55,763 nucleotides of DNA, from positions 1-55,763 of the forward strand of contig CALXOY010000012.1 of the NCBI GenBank assembly GCA_944390145.1, written 5' to 3'. A program made the translations under genes and the position numbers. Below, piece after piece: positions 17,301-27,400 of the stretch. The notes beneath the pieces were generated by a model. The model was not told where the DNA came from. It saw only the letters and a list, made by a program, of their open reading frames with translations, and did no database searches. Numbering within the stretch: the stretch's first letter is position 1; each line of letters begins with the position of its first letter. The stretch is from an uncultured Duodenibacillus sp. GTDB lineage: Bacteria > Pseudomonadota > Gammaproteobacteria > Burkholderiales > Burkholderiaceae_F.

Positions 17301-19163
17301 CTACTGACGGTATTTCCCACGCATCTGCAAATATGCAGGGATATATTTTTTGAGAAAACTGTCGTCAATCTCCTGCCAGTTCAACAGGCTATGTCCTTCC
17401 ATGGCGCCGCTCATCTTGATCTGCAAAACTTCATTTCCCGCAACGATGGCGTCTTCGTTGTAGCTGCCAACAAAAAAGACTTCTCTTTTCGCGTTGTTGA
17501 AAAGATCCTCGCCAACACTAAAGTCTGTGTTGGGATTCCTAACATCCAGCACTCTCTTCATCAACGTTGCACTCACATCGTAGGCTGTCGTCCGGTAGTT
17601 GACCTCCTGCGGCTTCATTCCCGGCCAATAAACTTGAAGTGGAATCTTGATTTGAGCCTGGGAAAAGTTGCCGTTGTGTCCCCAGTAATTCAGCTTATTG
17701 TCGTTGAACTCTTCTCCGTGATCTGAAGTCACGATCAAGATAGTGTCGTCCAGACGCCCATTTTCTTCCAAAATTTTCCAGACGCGGCCGATCAGCGTAT
17801 CCACCCAGAAAGCTGAATTTTTATAGCGTGCAAAATAAGGCTTCGGATCAAAATCTGGATCCAGTTCCAGATTGTTGACCTCTTTCCAATAATCTTTGTA
17901 GGGAACGTTCAAGCTTTCGGGGAATGCAACACCGTGCACGCTGTCCAAGAAGATAAAGCTGAAGAAATTCTTGCTGTTATCGCGGTTCTTGAGCCATTTC
18001 TCAAAGTCATCAATGCTTTCTACATCACGCTCACAAATATTGCGCCCCTTCGTCGACCCTAAACGCAAAGGATTGACCCCTGAGAAAACCGTTGCGTAAA
18101 ACTCGGGGCGCAGCAACGTCGCAGTGGTAAAAGCAGAAACCTCATATCCCTTCTGTTGAAAGCCTGACACCAGGGCGGATGGGATATTTGTTGCTAGTGC
18201 ACTGTGCCAGTAGGAAGGAGGGAGCCCGTAAAAGAGACCAAAGACCCCCGCGCGCGTAGCGTTGCCGGCAGAATAGTGATCGTTGAAAGTGATCGTTTTT
18301 TCTTTAAGCGCGTAAAGATTGGGCATTGTCACTGGATCAACAACGTCTGCACGCAATGAATCCAGCGCCAGAATGACAACATTCAAATCTGTTCCCTGCC
18401 CGAAGGAAAGCTTCTGCAAGGGATAGTGAAAGCTCCCGGAAGCCTCAGCGAGCTTGACTTTGTCAGGCACAACCGGTTTGAGCCCCAGCTTTGCCAAAAA
18501 GCGGTTTGCTCTCAGCGGATAGTACAAAGGGATTCTTTCCTTGAGAACAGTAACTGATTTGACATTCTGAGAGACCGCGTAGGCATGCACACCGTTTACG
18601 GCCACATATGCAATCAAAATGAGAACGCACGGCACCAATGCACGGGCCCGTCCCTGAATGATCCCAGACACCCAAACCAGCGCAGCAGAAGCCGCAGCAA
18701 CAAGAAGCACCAGAAAGCCAATCCAGAGCTTCATCCCAGTTGAGAAGGAAAACACATCACTGCCGCCCACAAGCGCCAGGTCAATCATCGGCCAGTTGAT
18801 GTGGAAGCGATATTGTTGATAGACAAACGTATCTGTGACCAATGCCGTCAGCAGCACGAAAGTCAAAATGAAGGCTGTGCCGCGGGCCGCTTTAGGAAAG
18901 CCTAGCCGCTGCAAAGGAAAGACAAGCAGAGTCTGAAGCAGCAGATGCCCGATGAAAAACACCCCCGCAGCTGCCGCCAAAACATAAAGGTACTGCCACC
19001 CCTGTGTGTTGGACAACCCCGTCAGATAGCGCAGAGAAATCAGGGCTCCCAACACAGCAAAGAGCACTGATATCCAAACATATCGATTAAATGCTGATTT
19101 AGTGGACAGCCTTGAGGTTTGCACCCCAGTTTGACTATCCCTCACTGCACCCAAGCCTTTCAT
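17301..19163 (-). CDS. yejM: YejM/PbgA (LapC)-family inner-membrane sulfatase-fold protein
   Basis: 620 residues. Five hydrophobic segments between about residues 30 and 195 form the DUF3413 membrane part, followed by a periplasmic alkaline-phosphatase-fold domain. Relation to E. coli YejM is clear from remembered shared segments, for example GNATRAGVFGLFYG...PPSYW and the late VLDVRNPNTDFSVGEDLFN. YejM/LapC senses periplasmic LPS and controls LpxC proteolysis. Unlike E. coli YejM, the metal-site residues of active sulfatases are present here: D268 (ALDSLRAD), T303, D481-H482 (SDHGEE) and H496 (WGHNG). AGGAG precedes the start. The gene follows msbA and creA with tiny gaps, consistent with a role in LPS transport or control. 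Confidence 0.82.
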   Translation of the reverse strand: MKGLGAVRDSQTGVQTSRLSTKSAFNRYVWISVLFAVLGALISLRYLTGLSNTQGWQYLYVLAAAAGVFFIGHLLLQTLLVFPLQRLGFPKAARGTAFILTFVLLTALVTDTFVYQQYRFHINWPMIDLALVGGSDVFSFSTGMKLWIGFLVLLVAAASAALVWVSGIIQGRARALVPCVLILIAYVAVNGVHAYAVSQNVKSVTVLKERIPLYYPLRANRFLAKLGLKPVVPDKVKLAEASGSFHYPLQKLSFGQGTDLNVVILALDSLRADVVDPVTMPNLYALKEKTITFNDHYSAGNATRAGVFGLFYGLPPSYWHSALATNIPSALVSGFQQKGYEVSAFTTATLLRPEFYATVFSGVNPLRLGSTKGRNICERDVESIDDFEKWLKNRDNSKNFFSFIFLDSVHGVAFPESLNVPYKDYWKEVNNLELDPDFDPKPYFARYKNSAFWVDTLIGRVWKILEENGRLDDTILIVTSDHGEEFNDNKLNYWGHNGNFSQAQIKIPLQVYWPGMKPQEVNYRTTAYDVSATLMKRVLDVRNPNTDFSVGEDLFNNAKREVFFVGSYNEDAIVAGNEVLQIKMSGAMEGHSLLNWQEIDDSFLKKYIPAYLQMRGKYRQ

Positions 19164-19166
19164 TTC

Positions 19167-19691
19167 TCAGAGCTCCTGTTCCTTAGAAGAAGCTGCAGTG
19201 GGCGACAGCGACTTTTTCATCTTAGGATCGACATAAGCCGCCGTTCCCCAAAGAGGAACGGTGGAAAGGCTGTGCTTGAAGCTGCCGGAAGTCTCTCGAG
19301 TGGAGTAGGACAAATACATCAGCGTCTGACTTTCCTCATCAAAAATCCGACGGATCTTCAAGGTTTTCAGAAAGACGCTTTTGGATTTCTCAAAGACCAC
19401 TTCGCCGGTTTTGCCTTTCTTAATGCGGGCAATCATTTCCGGGAGGATTTCCCCGGTTTGCTTGCAGCTCACCGCGCTGTCGGAAGGATCAGACAAAGAC
19501 AGATTTGCCTCAATGCTTGCCACGTGGCAGGTGACGCCCGGCACAAGCGGATCCACGAAGCTGTTGAGTTTGATGTCTTTGAGCGTAAAGATCCCCACCG
19601 ACACATCAGCCACTTCACTTTGGTCTGAACAAGCTGTCAAGCTCGTCACACATGCCAGAATCAGAGCTGGCGCCAACAAATTTTTCCTCAC
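19167..19691 (-). CDS. creA: CreA-family protein, predicted lipoprotein
   Basis: 174-residue member of the CreA family (function not established). It has the paired cysteines of the family (GVTCHVAS and AVSCKQTG), IARIKKGKTGEVVFEKSKS, and the C-terminal LMYLSYSTRETSGSFKHSLSTVP. I chose the GTG at 19691: it has GGAAAGGA upstream and gives a clean signal peptide MRKNLLAPALILACVTSLTAC with a lipobox (LTAC), so the mature protein may be lipidated. An ATG at 19727, directly touching the msbA stop, would put 12 charged residues before the signal. It lies between msbA and the yejM homologue. Confidence 0.8.
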   Translation of the reverse strand: MRKNLLAPALILACVTSLTACSDQSEVADVSVGIFTLKDIKLNSFVDPLVPGVTCHVASIEANLSLSDPSDSAVSCKQTGEILPEMIARIKKGKTGEVVFEKSKSVFLKTLKIRRIFDEESQTLMYLSYSTRETSGSFKHSLSTVPLWGTAAYVDPKMKKSLSPTAASSKEQEL

Positions 19692-19727
19692 TTTGATCCT
19701 TTCCTTTGTGCGAATACGATTTTCCAT

Positions 19728-21527
19728 TTATTTGTCGGCACGAGTTTGATCAACTTTGTTAGTGAACTGAATCGAGTAAAGGTGCTCGTACAGTCCCTTT
19801 TGTGCAAGAAGCTCTTCATGTTTGCCGACTTCCTGGATCCTGCCGTCCTTCATCACAACAATCTTGTCAGCGCCGATAATGGTGGAAAGACGGTGGGCAA
19901 CCACAAAAGTTGTCCTACCCTGCATCAGTTCATCCAGAGACTTCTGGATGTATTTTTCGCTTTCCGTATCAAGTGCACTCGTCGCCTCGTCAAGAAGAAG
20001 GATGGGAGCATTTTTAAGCAGAGCCCTGGCAATGGAAATGCGCTGTTTCTGTCCGCCTGAGAGCTTGCTTCCTGCTTCGCCTACGCGGGTATCGAGCCCC
20101 TTGGGCAATGTCTCGATAAACGGCATCAGATAAGCAGCCTTGGCTGCGGCTTCAATTTCCTGTCGTGTTGCCGTTTCATTGCCATACGCAATATTGGCAG
20201 CAATCGTGTCATCAAAAAGAACAATATCCTGGCTCACCAAAGCAATCTGATCTCTCAGACTTTTTAATGTCACACTGCTTTGAGCAATACCGTCAAAATA
20301 AATTTCACCTGCCGTCGGCACCCAAAAGCGGGGGATAAGATTAATCAATGTTGTCTTGCCAGCTCCAGATGCTCCAACCAGAGCAACGGTTTCACCTGCT
20401 TTAACGTCGAGAGTGAAATCCGTAACCGAGTTCTTTTCGGCATCAGCATATCGATGCGAAACATGCTCAAACCGAACCTCTCCCTTGATGTTCTTGAGTT
20501 CTGTTTTGCCAGGGTCTTCCTCTTCCTTTTGATCCAACATTTCAAAAATACTCTCAGCAGCAACTCGCATGGCAGCAGTCGCTCCGTTAAGAGAAGACAG
20601 GTGCCGTATGGGTGTCATAAGGAGCAGCAAAGCGGACAGAAAAGTAATGAAGTCTCCCAAAGAAATCATCCCATGCTGTGCTTGCAACAAGGCCACAATA
20701 ACCACAATGCTGACAGCGCACATACTGACAAAATGAGTCATTGGCGTGCCAGATGCAGTTACCGCCGTTTGGCGCAACGCCAGTTTTTTCATTGCGCTAT
20801 TTGACTTGATAAACCGTTTCGTTTCATAGTCGTAGGCATTGTAAATTTTCACCATACGCTGGCCCGTGTAACCTTCATTGATAACATTGGACAAATCTGC
20901 CAGCGAATTCTGAAATCCTTTTGAGTAATGACGCGAGCGCTTTCCAACCCAACGAATAATGAGCCACAAGAAAGGAGCAACAATGAAAGAAACTAGGGAA
21001 AGCTGCCAATTGTGATAAAACAAGACACACAACAGCGCAACAATCTGCAAACTATCCCTAAAGATTGTGGCCATAATGCTCATTGCATTCCCAAGAGCCA
21101 CACCCGCCTGATTCAAGAATGTCGTCAATACCTTGCCGGATGTGTACTTTTGGTAAGTATCTTCCGGCCAGCAAATGACACGTGAAAACAACTCATTTCT
21201 GAATTTGAACAGAATACTCTGTGATATCGATTGAAGAGTATAGGCATTCACAAATAGAGCAATGCCATAGAAAATCGAAATAAGCAACAAAGCTCCAGGT
21301 GCCCACCAAATTGCTGTTGGGTCTTTCTCATAAAAACCTCTATCGGTGAGCTGTCCTACCAGAATGGCTATAAGAGAAGAAGCCCCTGCGTTGATGATCA
21401 TCGCGCAAAGAGCAATGAAGATGCGTTTTTTATATTGAAGGACGTACGAAAAAAGGCGCCTCAAGGCGTCTTGTTTGCGGCTTATCGTTTCATGCGTCTT
21501 GGTGTCGTCTATTGTGTGTTTTGTCAT
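19728..21527 (-). CDS. msbA: Lipid A export ABC transporter MsbA
   Basis: 599-residue half-transporter with six N-terminal membrane segments and a C-terminal ATPase domain: Walker A GASGAGKTTLIN, Q-loop VSQDIVLFDDTI, signature LSGGQKQRISIARALL, Walker B ILLLDEATSALD and switch VAHRLSTI. As a homodimer MsbA flips lipid A-core across the inner membrane. Placement ahead of creA and a yejM homologue, and facing three LPS glycosyltransferases, makes this the most likely true MsbA of the three similar genes in the window. Confidence 0.9.
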   Translation of the reverse strand: MTKHTIDDTKTHETISRKQDALRRLFSYVLQYKKRIFIALCAMIINAGASSLIAILVGQLTDRGFYEKDPTAIWWAPGALLLISIFYGIALFVNAYTLQSISQSILFKFRNELFSRVICWPEDTYQKYTSGKVLTTFLNQAGVALGNAMSIMATIFRDSLQIVALLCVLFYHNWQLSLVSFIVAPFLWLIIRWVGKRSRHYSKGFQNSLADLSNVINEGYTGQRMVKIYNAYDYETKRFIKSNSAMKKLALRQTAVTASGTPMTHFVSMCAVSIVVIVALLQAQHGMISLGDFITFLSALLLLMTPIRHLSSLNGATAAMRVAAESIFEMLDQKEEEDPGKTELKNIKGEVRFEHVSHRYADAEKNSVTDFTLDVKAGETVALVGASGAGKTTLINLIPRFWVPTAGEIYFDGIAQSSVTLKSLRDQIALVSQDIVLFDDTIAANIAYGNETATRQEIEAAAKAAYLMPFIETLPKGLDTRVGEAGSKLSGGQKQRISIARALLKNAPILLLDEATSALDTESEKYIQKSLDELMQGRTTFVVAHRLSTIIGADKIVVMKDGRIQEVGKHEELLAQKGLYEHLYSIQFTNKVDQTRADK

Positions 21528-21656
21528 AGAAACAGACTTACTGGGATTGGCAGATTCAGCATGGCCGATTTTACAATGTAGGGTCTGCGAACAGAGCTCT
21601 TGCCCACAAAGGCCTGCTCAATTTTGTGATTCTCAACAAACCGTAATTGCTCACCT

Positions 21657-22580
21657 ATGACTGTTGTTCTCTGCCGTTTACCCAATCATGTTGGAGATTG
21701 CTGCATGACTCTCCCTGCCCTGCGTCTGCTGGCAGCAAGCGGATTTACTCCGGCTCTTGTCGGAAAACGCTGGGCAGAAGATTTGATGGCAGGAATGGGG
21801 TGGCGCTTCGATCCAATAGAAGGCAGCGTTACTGAGGATCTTACCCGTATCAAATATCTGGCACACAATGCCGGAGCATCCAAAGGGCTCCTTTTCCCTA
21901 ACTCCTTTGGATCCGCTCTCCTATTTAAACTGGGAAAATTAGAGACGGCCGGGCTCAAGACGGATATGCGGTCGATGCTTCTTAATACAGGTATCCCAGA
22001 ACCTGGGCCAATGCACGAAGTCGAGCGCTTCTTCTACGTAGTGCATGAGTCAATCAAGGCTTGGGGAGTCAAGCCCGCTTTTGACAAAGCTCCCGATCAT
22101 TTGAACCTCATTTTACTGAAGAGGCATGAGGCAGCCGCTAAGAACCTCATTGAGCAGTACAAAATACCTGAAAAATTTGCCTTACTTGCCCCAATTGCTC
22201 GCGGCAAACATCATGGTCAGCCAAAACATTGGCAGCATTTCAATGAGCTGGTTGCACCTTTGCGGAATTGCGGCATTGAACCGATTGTCTTTCCCTCAGT
22301 TCGCGAAGAAGCACTGGCTAAAGAGGCCTGTCCAGATGCCACCATTCTCCCGCCAACAACTTTGGGAAACTTTGCTGCTATTGCCAAAAGGGCTCAAGTG
22401 GTAGTAGCAAACGATTCCGGCGTCAGTCATATTGCGGCCGCAGTCGGAGCAAAACAAATCACGCTTGTCGGCGTAACCGATCCAAAAAGGACCCGACCAT
22501 GGAATCCTGACGCGATTGTTCTAGGATCCACTGGGCATTGGCCTTCAGTCGAAGAAGTCATTTCCCATTTACCCAAATAA
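21657..22580 (+). CDS. GT9 glycosyltransferase (LPS heptosyltransferase-like)
   Basis: 307-residue GT-B enzyme. The N-terminus MTVVLCRLPNHVGDCCMTLPALRLL and the donor-site motif VVVANDSGVSHIAAAVGAKQITLVG place it in the ADP-heptose:LPS heptosyltransferase family (WaaC/WaaF/WaaQ). It probably transfers heptose to the LPS inner core; which position is not decidable here. It is divergent from msbA across 129 bases and is followed four bases later by the GT2 gene. Confidence 0.85.
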   Translation: MTVVLCRLPNHVGDCCMTLPALRLLAASGFTPALVGKRWAEDLMAGMGWRFDPIEGSVTEDLTRIKYLAHNAGASKGLLFPNSFGSALLFKLGKLETAGLKTDMRSMLLNTGIPEPGPMHEVERFFYVVHESIKAWGVKPAFDKAPDHLNLILLKRHEAAAKNLIEQYKIPEKFALLAPIARGKHHGQPKHWQHFNELVAPLRNCGIEPIVFPSVREEALAKEACPDATILPPTTLGNFAAIAKRAQVVVANDSGVSHIAAAVGAKQITLVGVTDPKRTRPWNPDAIVLGSTGHWPSVEEVISHLPK

Positions 22581-22584
22581 AACA

Positions 22585-23382
22585 ATGGCAACACAAGACT
22601 TCATTTCCGTCATTTGCTCCACCTACAATCGCCCTGACGCTTTGGATGCCGCACTGTCAGGGCTGATCAGGCAAACAGACAATCACTTTGAAGTCATCAT
22701 TGCAGATGATGGATCCACGGATGACACGAGAAAAGTCGTTGCTCAATACCAACGCACAGCTCCTTTTCGCGTCAGCCATGCATGGCATGAGGATCAAGGC
22801 TTTCGCCTTGCTGCGATCAGAAATCTCGCGCTCCAATACGCAAAGGGATCGTATATTTTGTTTCTTGATGGCGATTGCATTCCGTCGCCAGAATGGATAC
22901 GCCACCACCGGGCACTTGCCGAAAAAGGATGGACGGTTTCAGGGCAGAGAATTTTAACGAGTCAAGCGTTTTGCTCTGAATTGCTAAATGACAAGGATTT
23001 CCAATCAAATTTTGACTGGAAGTTGTCATCTTTCAGAAGACTTGCCAGGAATAAGCAAATCAATCGCTGGACTCCAGCCATATCCTTTTGTATTAACAAC
23101 CTGTCTTTCTGGAGAAAATGCGCTCCTAAAAACTGGAAAATGATTCGTGGGTGCAATTGGGGAATATGGCACGAAGATTTGACTAGAGTGGGCGCATTCA
23201 ATGAAAAAATGGTGGGGTGGGGCCATGAGGACTCAGAGCTAGCGATTCGTCTGATGAATGAAGGCGTCAAATTCAAATCCGGAAGCTTTGCTACAGCTGT
23301 TCTTCACCTATGGCATCAGGAAGCTTCTCGTGAGCACTCAAAAGAAAATTGGCGACTAGCTTTATCTAACATCTCTCGATAA
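22585..23382 (+). CDS. GT2 glycosyltransferase with GT7C-type C-terminal motif
   Basis: 265 residues. It opens FISVICSTYNRPDALDAAL, has VIIADDGSTDDT and the metal motif LFLDGDCIP, and later GWGHEDSELAIRL, the C-terminal galactosyltransferase-type motif (GT7C) that binds the acceptor or metal. It is likely an LPS core glycosyltransferase. It is co-transcribed with the GT9 gene upstream and the GT4 gene 46 bases downstream. Confidence 0.83.
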   Translation: MATQDFISVICSTYNRPDALDAALSGLIRQTDNHFEVIIADDGSTDDTRKVVAQYQRTAPFRVSHAWHEDQGFRLAAIRNLALQYAKGSYILFLDGDCIPSPEWIRHHRALAEKGWTVSGQRILTSQAFCSELLNDKDFQSNFDWKLSSFRRLARNKQINRWTPAISFCINNLSFWRKCAPKNWKMIRGCNWGIWHEDLTRVGAFNEKMVGWGHEDSELAIRLMNEGVKFKSGSFATAVLHLWHQEASREHSKENWRLALSNISR

Positions 23383-23428
23383 ATAGCATTGCCTCAATAG
23401 CCAAACACTTCACTTTTATTACGTACGT

Positions 23429-24469
23429 ATGCAGGCCAAAAGAATTGGTATTGCTTGTAATTGTCTGACTTCTGGTGGAGGCATGGAATCCCATGCGGTT
23501 TCCATTATTCGAGAACTCCAGAAGAATGGGATTGAGGCAGTCATTTTTACTAAAAATCACAAACCAAGCCCTGCAATACCATCTTCTGTAAAAGTATTTT
23601 CCTGCTCCACTAAATACATACCACGTTGCTTGGAAGATTTTTATTTTTCAAATTGGATAAAGACTATCAAAAAGCAGGAAGGTGTCGATCTGTGCATTGG
23701 ATTTTGCCGGAATACTGAAAGTGACATCTTGTTTTGCGGCGGTACACACAAGGGATACATCGCATCTGGGAAAAAGCATTTCATCTATGACAAAGTCACT
23801 ATCAAATCAGAAGAAATGGCTTTTCATAGAGCAGCGTTCATTCTTCCTGCTTCCAAATTTATTGCTAGAGAACTTATTGATTTATATAACGTAAATTTAA
23901 ACAAAATTTCTTTAGCATATCCCCCAATCCAGACAGAAAAATTTAAACCCTATTCCGAGGAAAAAAGACAAAAAGTCAGATCGAGCTTAGGATTAAATAC
24001 AGAAGATACTTTTCTCCTTTTCCCTGCAGCCTCTGGACATATTCGAAAAGGCATTCTTTTTATTCTTCAATGCGTTGAAGACTTAGAAAAAATAAAAATC
24101 GTCGTTGCGGGAAAACCATATAAATCAGAACGTCACTCCATCATAAATATTGGATACCAAACTGATATGGAGAAGGTATATAACGCCGTGGACTTCACAA
24201 TCCTTGCATCAAGTTATGAGCCCTTCGGAATGGTGGGAATTGAAAGCGTTTTGTGTGGAACTCCTGTCATCATGGCCGACAATATCGGCTGTACGGAAGT
24301 TTTGTCGAAAAACGCCTGTAGAACATTTAGTCTAAATTCTCATGATCAACTTACAAGCATCTTGAAAACTTTGGATTCGAACTCAAAAGTTTCTGAAAAA
24401 GATATCCTATACGATCATTCTTCCAGTACTCAACTAAAACTGCTTCTTTCCCTTATCAATCAAATTTAG
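23429..24469 (+). CDS. GT4 glycosyltransferase (WaaG-like)
   Basis: 346-residue retaining GT-B enzyme of family 4. The N-terminus has CNCLTSGGGMESHAVSIIREL, and the C-terminal donor site carries the EPFGMVGIES motif with E-x7-E spacing (SSYEPFGMVGIESVLCGTPV). It resembles the WaaG group of LPS core glucosyltransferases. Base composition becomes more AT-rich than in the two upstream genes. Its stop lies five bases from the convergent dnaE stop, leaving no room for a separate terminator. Confidence 0.8.
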   Translation: MQAKRIGIACNCLTSGGGMESHAVSIIRELQKNGIEAVIFTKNHKPSPAIPSSVKVFSCSTKYIPRCLEDFYFSNWIKTIKKQEGVDLCIGFCRNTESDILFCGGTHKGYIASGKKHFIYDKVTIKSEEMAFHRAAFILPASKFIARELIDLYNVNLNKISLAYPPIQTEKFKPYSEEKRQKVRSSLGLNTEDTFLLFPAASGHIRKGILFILQCVEDLEKIKIVVAGKPYKSERHSIINIGYQTDMEKVYNAVDFTILASSYEPFGMVGIESVLCGTPVIMADNIGCTEVLSKNACRTFSLNSHDQLTSILKTLDSNSKVSEKDILYDHSSSTQLKLLLSLINQI

Positions 24470-24474
24470 CCCTA

Positions 24475-27400
24475 CTATTGATAAGAATATCTTGCAGCTG
24501 AAATATTGCCATCAACTCTAAGGCGATTTAGCAAAGCATCTGTCGCTTCAAACGTTTCATTTAACGTCATTTCCGCTTTCAAACCCTCGATCTTAATAGT
24601 GAGAACACAGGGCACCCCATTTATTGATTTATTCTGACCAGCCTTAAGCAGCTCCTGAATCGTCCCCAGAGATGCCTTGTTTGTAAGTTCAACCATAAGC
24701 GTCGCACCATGCCGGACTCGCATCTGTTCAATTGTCAGCACTTCGTCGCACACAAAAGACATGCCGCCGCTTCGTTCGTCCTTGCGCCCCTTGCCGATGA
24801 AAATCAGCATTTCATCGTCCTTGAGCATCTGCTTGTAGTTTTCATAAGCACGGGAGAAAACGAGCACTTCAATTGTTTCCTGACCATCGGTTAAGTTCAC
24901 CACCGCGAAATTGCCTCGTTTGCCCGTGATCACTCTCACGCTCTGAACAATTCCGGCAATGGTTTGCTGCTCGCGCCCATCGTGCACATCCTTAAAAGGG
25001 ATGGAAAAGTTGCGTACTTCCACGCGGTACTGGTCAAACATATTGCCGGTAAGGCAGAACCCGAAAGCGTCGCGCTCCATTGTGAAATGTTTGCGCTCAT
25101 CCCAATGTTCTCCCTTCTTCCAGCTCACGATTCGCTCTTCGTGTCCCTCATCGTCAGCAAAGAGGCTGGCCTGCCCGAATGATGCCGCCACAGCCTGGCC
25201 GGCCTGAATGGCGTTTTCCACATTGTCAAAGAGCTTGCCCCTATCCTTGTCGATGGAGTCAAAAGCACCAGCTTTGATCAATTGCTCCAGCACCTTGCGG
25301 TTGACGGACGGGACACGCGCGGCCACGTCGAAAATGTCTAAAAACGGTCCGTTTAAGAGGCGTTCATCAAGCAGGTCATCCACAATGTTGAGTCCCACGC
25401 CCTTGATCGCACCCAAACCAAATCGAACCGTTTTTTCATCCGGAACTGTGAAGAACCATTCACTAATATTGATGTCGGGCTGAAGAACTTTCACTCCCAT
25501 CTCACGGGCGTCTTCCACAAGCTCGCTCATCTTCTCGCCCTGGTTCATCACAAGGCACATGTTGCCGGCAATAAAGCAGGCTGTGTGATGGACCTTGAGG
25601 TAGGCAGTCTGCCAGGCAACATAGGAGTAAGCTGCAGCGTGCGACTTGTTAAAGCCGTAGCCCGCAAACTTTTCCATCAAGTCGAAAATTTCCGTTGCCG
25701 TTTTTTCGCTGACGCCGCGTTCAGCTGCACCCTGAATGAAGACCGCACGCTGGCGCTTCATCTCCTCGACATTCTTCTTACCCATGGCTCGACGCAGGAG
25801 ATCGGCGCCCCCAAGCGAATAGCCGCCGATTGCACGGGCCACCAGCATCACCTGTTCCTGATAAACCATGATGCCGTACGTTTCCCGAAGAATTGGCTCC
25901 ATGCGGGGATCGAGATATTCCACTTTTTCCCGGCCAAACTTACGGTCAATGAAGTGGGGGATCTGATCCATCGGGCCCGGTCGGTAAAGAGCATTCAGAG
26001 CAACAAGGTCTTCCAAACAGTCGGGCTTTGCCTGCCGCAGCTGCTCTCTCATGCCGTCGGATTCAAACTGAAAGACTGCACCGGTGTTGCCCTGCTGAAA
26101 GAGTTCCAGTGTGGGTTTGTCGTCTGTGGGAATGCGCGAGAGCTCAAACTTCTTGCCAGGATTGAGACGATCAATGTATTCAGCTGCTTTGGTGAGAATC
26201 GTGAGCGTCGTCAGCCCCAGAAAGTCGAACTTCACCAGACCGACGTTTTCAATGTCCTTCTTGTCGAACTGGCTCACCGTGTTTTCCGGTCTGCCGTCGG
26301 CGTTGTAAAGGGGGCAGAAATCCGTGAGCTTGCTTGGCGCAATCAACACGCCGCCCGCATGCATGCCAAGGTTGCGCGTGAGCCCCTCTAGCTTGCGGGC
26401 ATAACTCATGAGTTCAAGGTAGTCCTCCTCTTCAGACTTCGCCTTGAACTCCGGTTCCAGTTCTGCTGCCTTGGCAAGCGTCACTTCCATGCCGGGCTTC
26501 TGTGGAATCAGTCTGGCAAGCTCATCAACCTTGCCATAGCCCATGTTCAAAACACGCCCCACATCACGCACCACAGCCTTGGCGCCCATGGCGCCGAACG
26601 TCACAATCTGGCTTACAGCATTGGCGCCATATGTGCGCTTGACGTACTCAATGGTTCTATCGCGGTTGTGCTGACAGAAGTCCACGTCAAAGTCAGGCAT
26701 TGAAACGCGTTCGGGATTGAGAAAACGTTCAAACAGCAGTCCGTAGTGAAGGGGATCCAGATCGGTGATGCCCAGCGCGTAGGCCACAAGAGAACCAGCT
26801 CCTGAGCCGCGGCCGGGCCCAACCGCCACGCCGTTTCTCTTGGACCAGTTGATGAAGTCCTGCACGATGAGGAAGTATCCCGGAAACTTCATCGAGGAGA
26901 TGGTGTTGAGTTCGTACTCAAGCCGCTCCAAATACTCCGGACGGCGGGCGTCTCTTTCAGCCTGGTCGGGATAGAGAAATTCCAGCCGGCGCTCCAAGCC
27001 TTCGTGCGAAAGCTGCGACATATATTCGTCCAGCGACACTCCCTCCGGCGTCGGGAAGAGCGGAAGCTGAGGCTTCTGAAAAACGCCGTCGAGGTTGCAG
27101 CGCTGTGCCACCACCACCGTATTGTCGATGGCCTGAGGAATGTCAGCAAAGAGCTCCCGCATCTCCTCTTCCGTCTTGAGATACTGCTCCTCGGTAAAAA
27201 GTTTTGGGCGGTGGGGATCGGCTAGAACGTAGCCTCCGGCAATGCAGCAGCGGACCTCATGGGCGTTGAAATCCTCCTTGTGCAGAAACTGCACTGGGTG
27301 CGTCGCCACCATCGGCAAGCCCGCTTGAACAGAAAGCTCTGCAATATGCGCCACCACCGCCTCGTCATTTTTGCGGTTGGCTCTTTGCACCTCCAGATAA

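Noticed and set aside
25585-26391. Long plus-strand frame antisense to dnaE
   Set aside because: Exactly opposite a strongly conserved gene, no recognisable domains, no SD; a shadow of dnaE codon bias.
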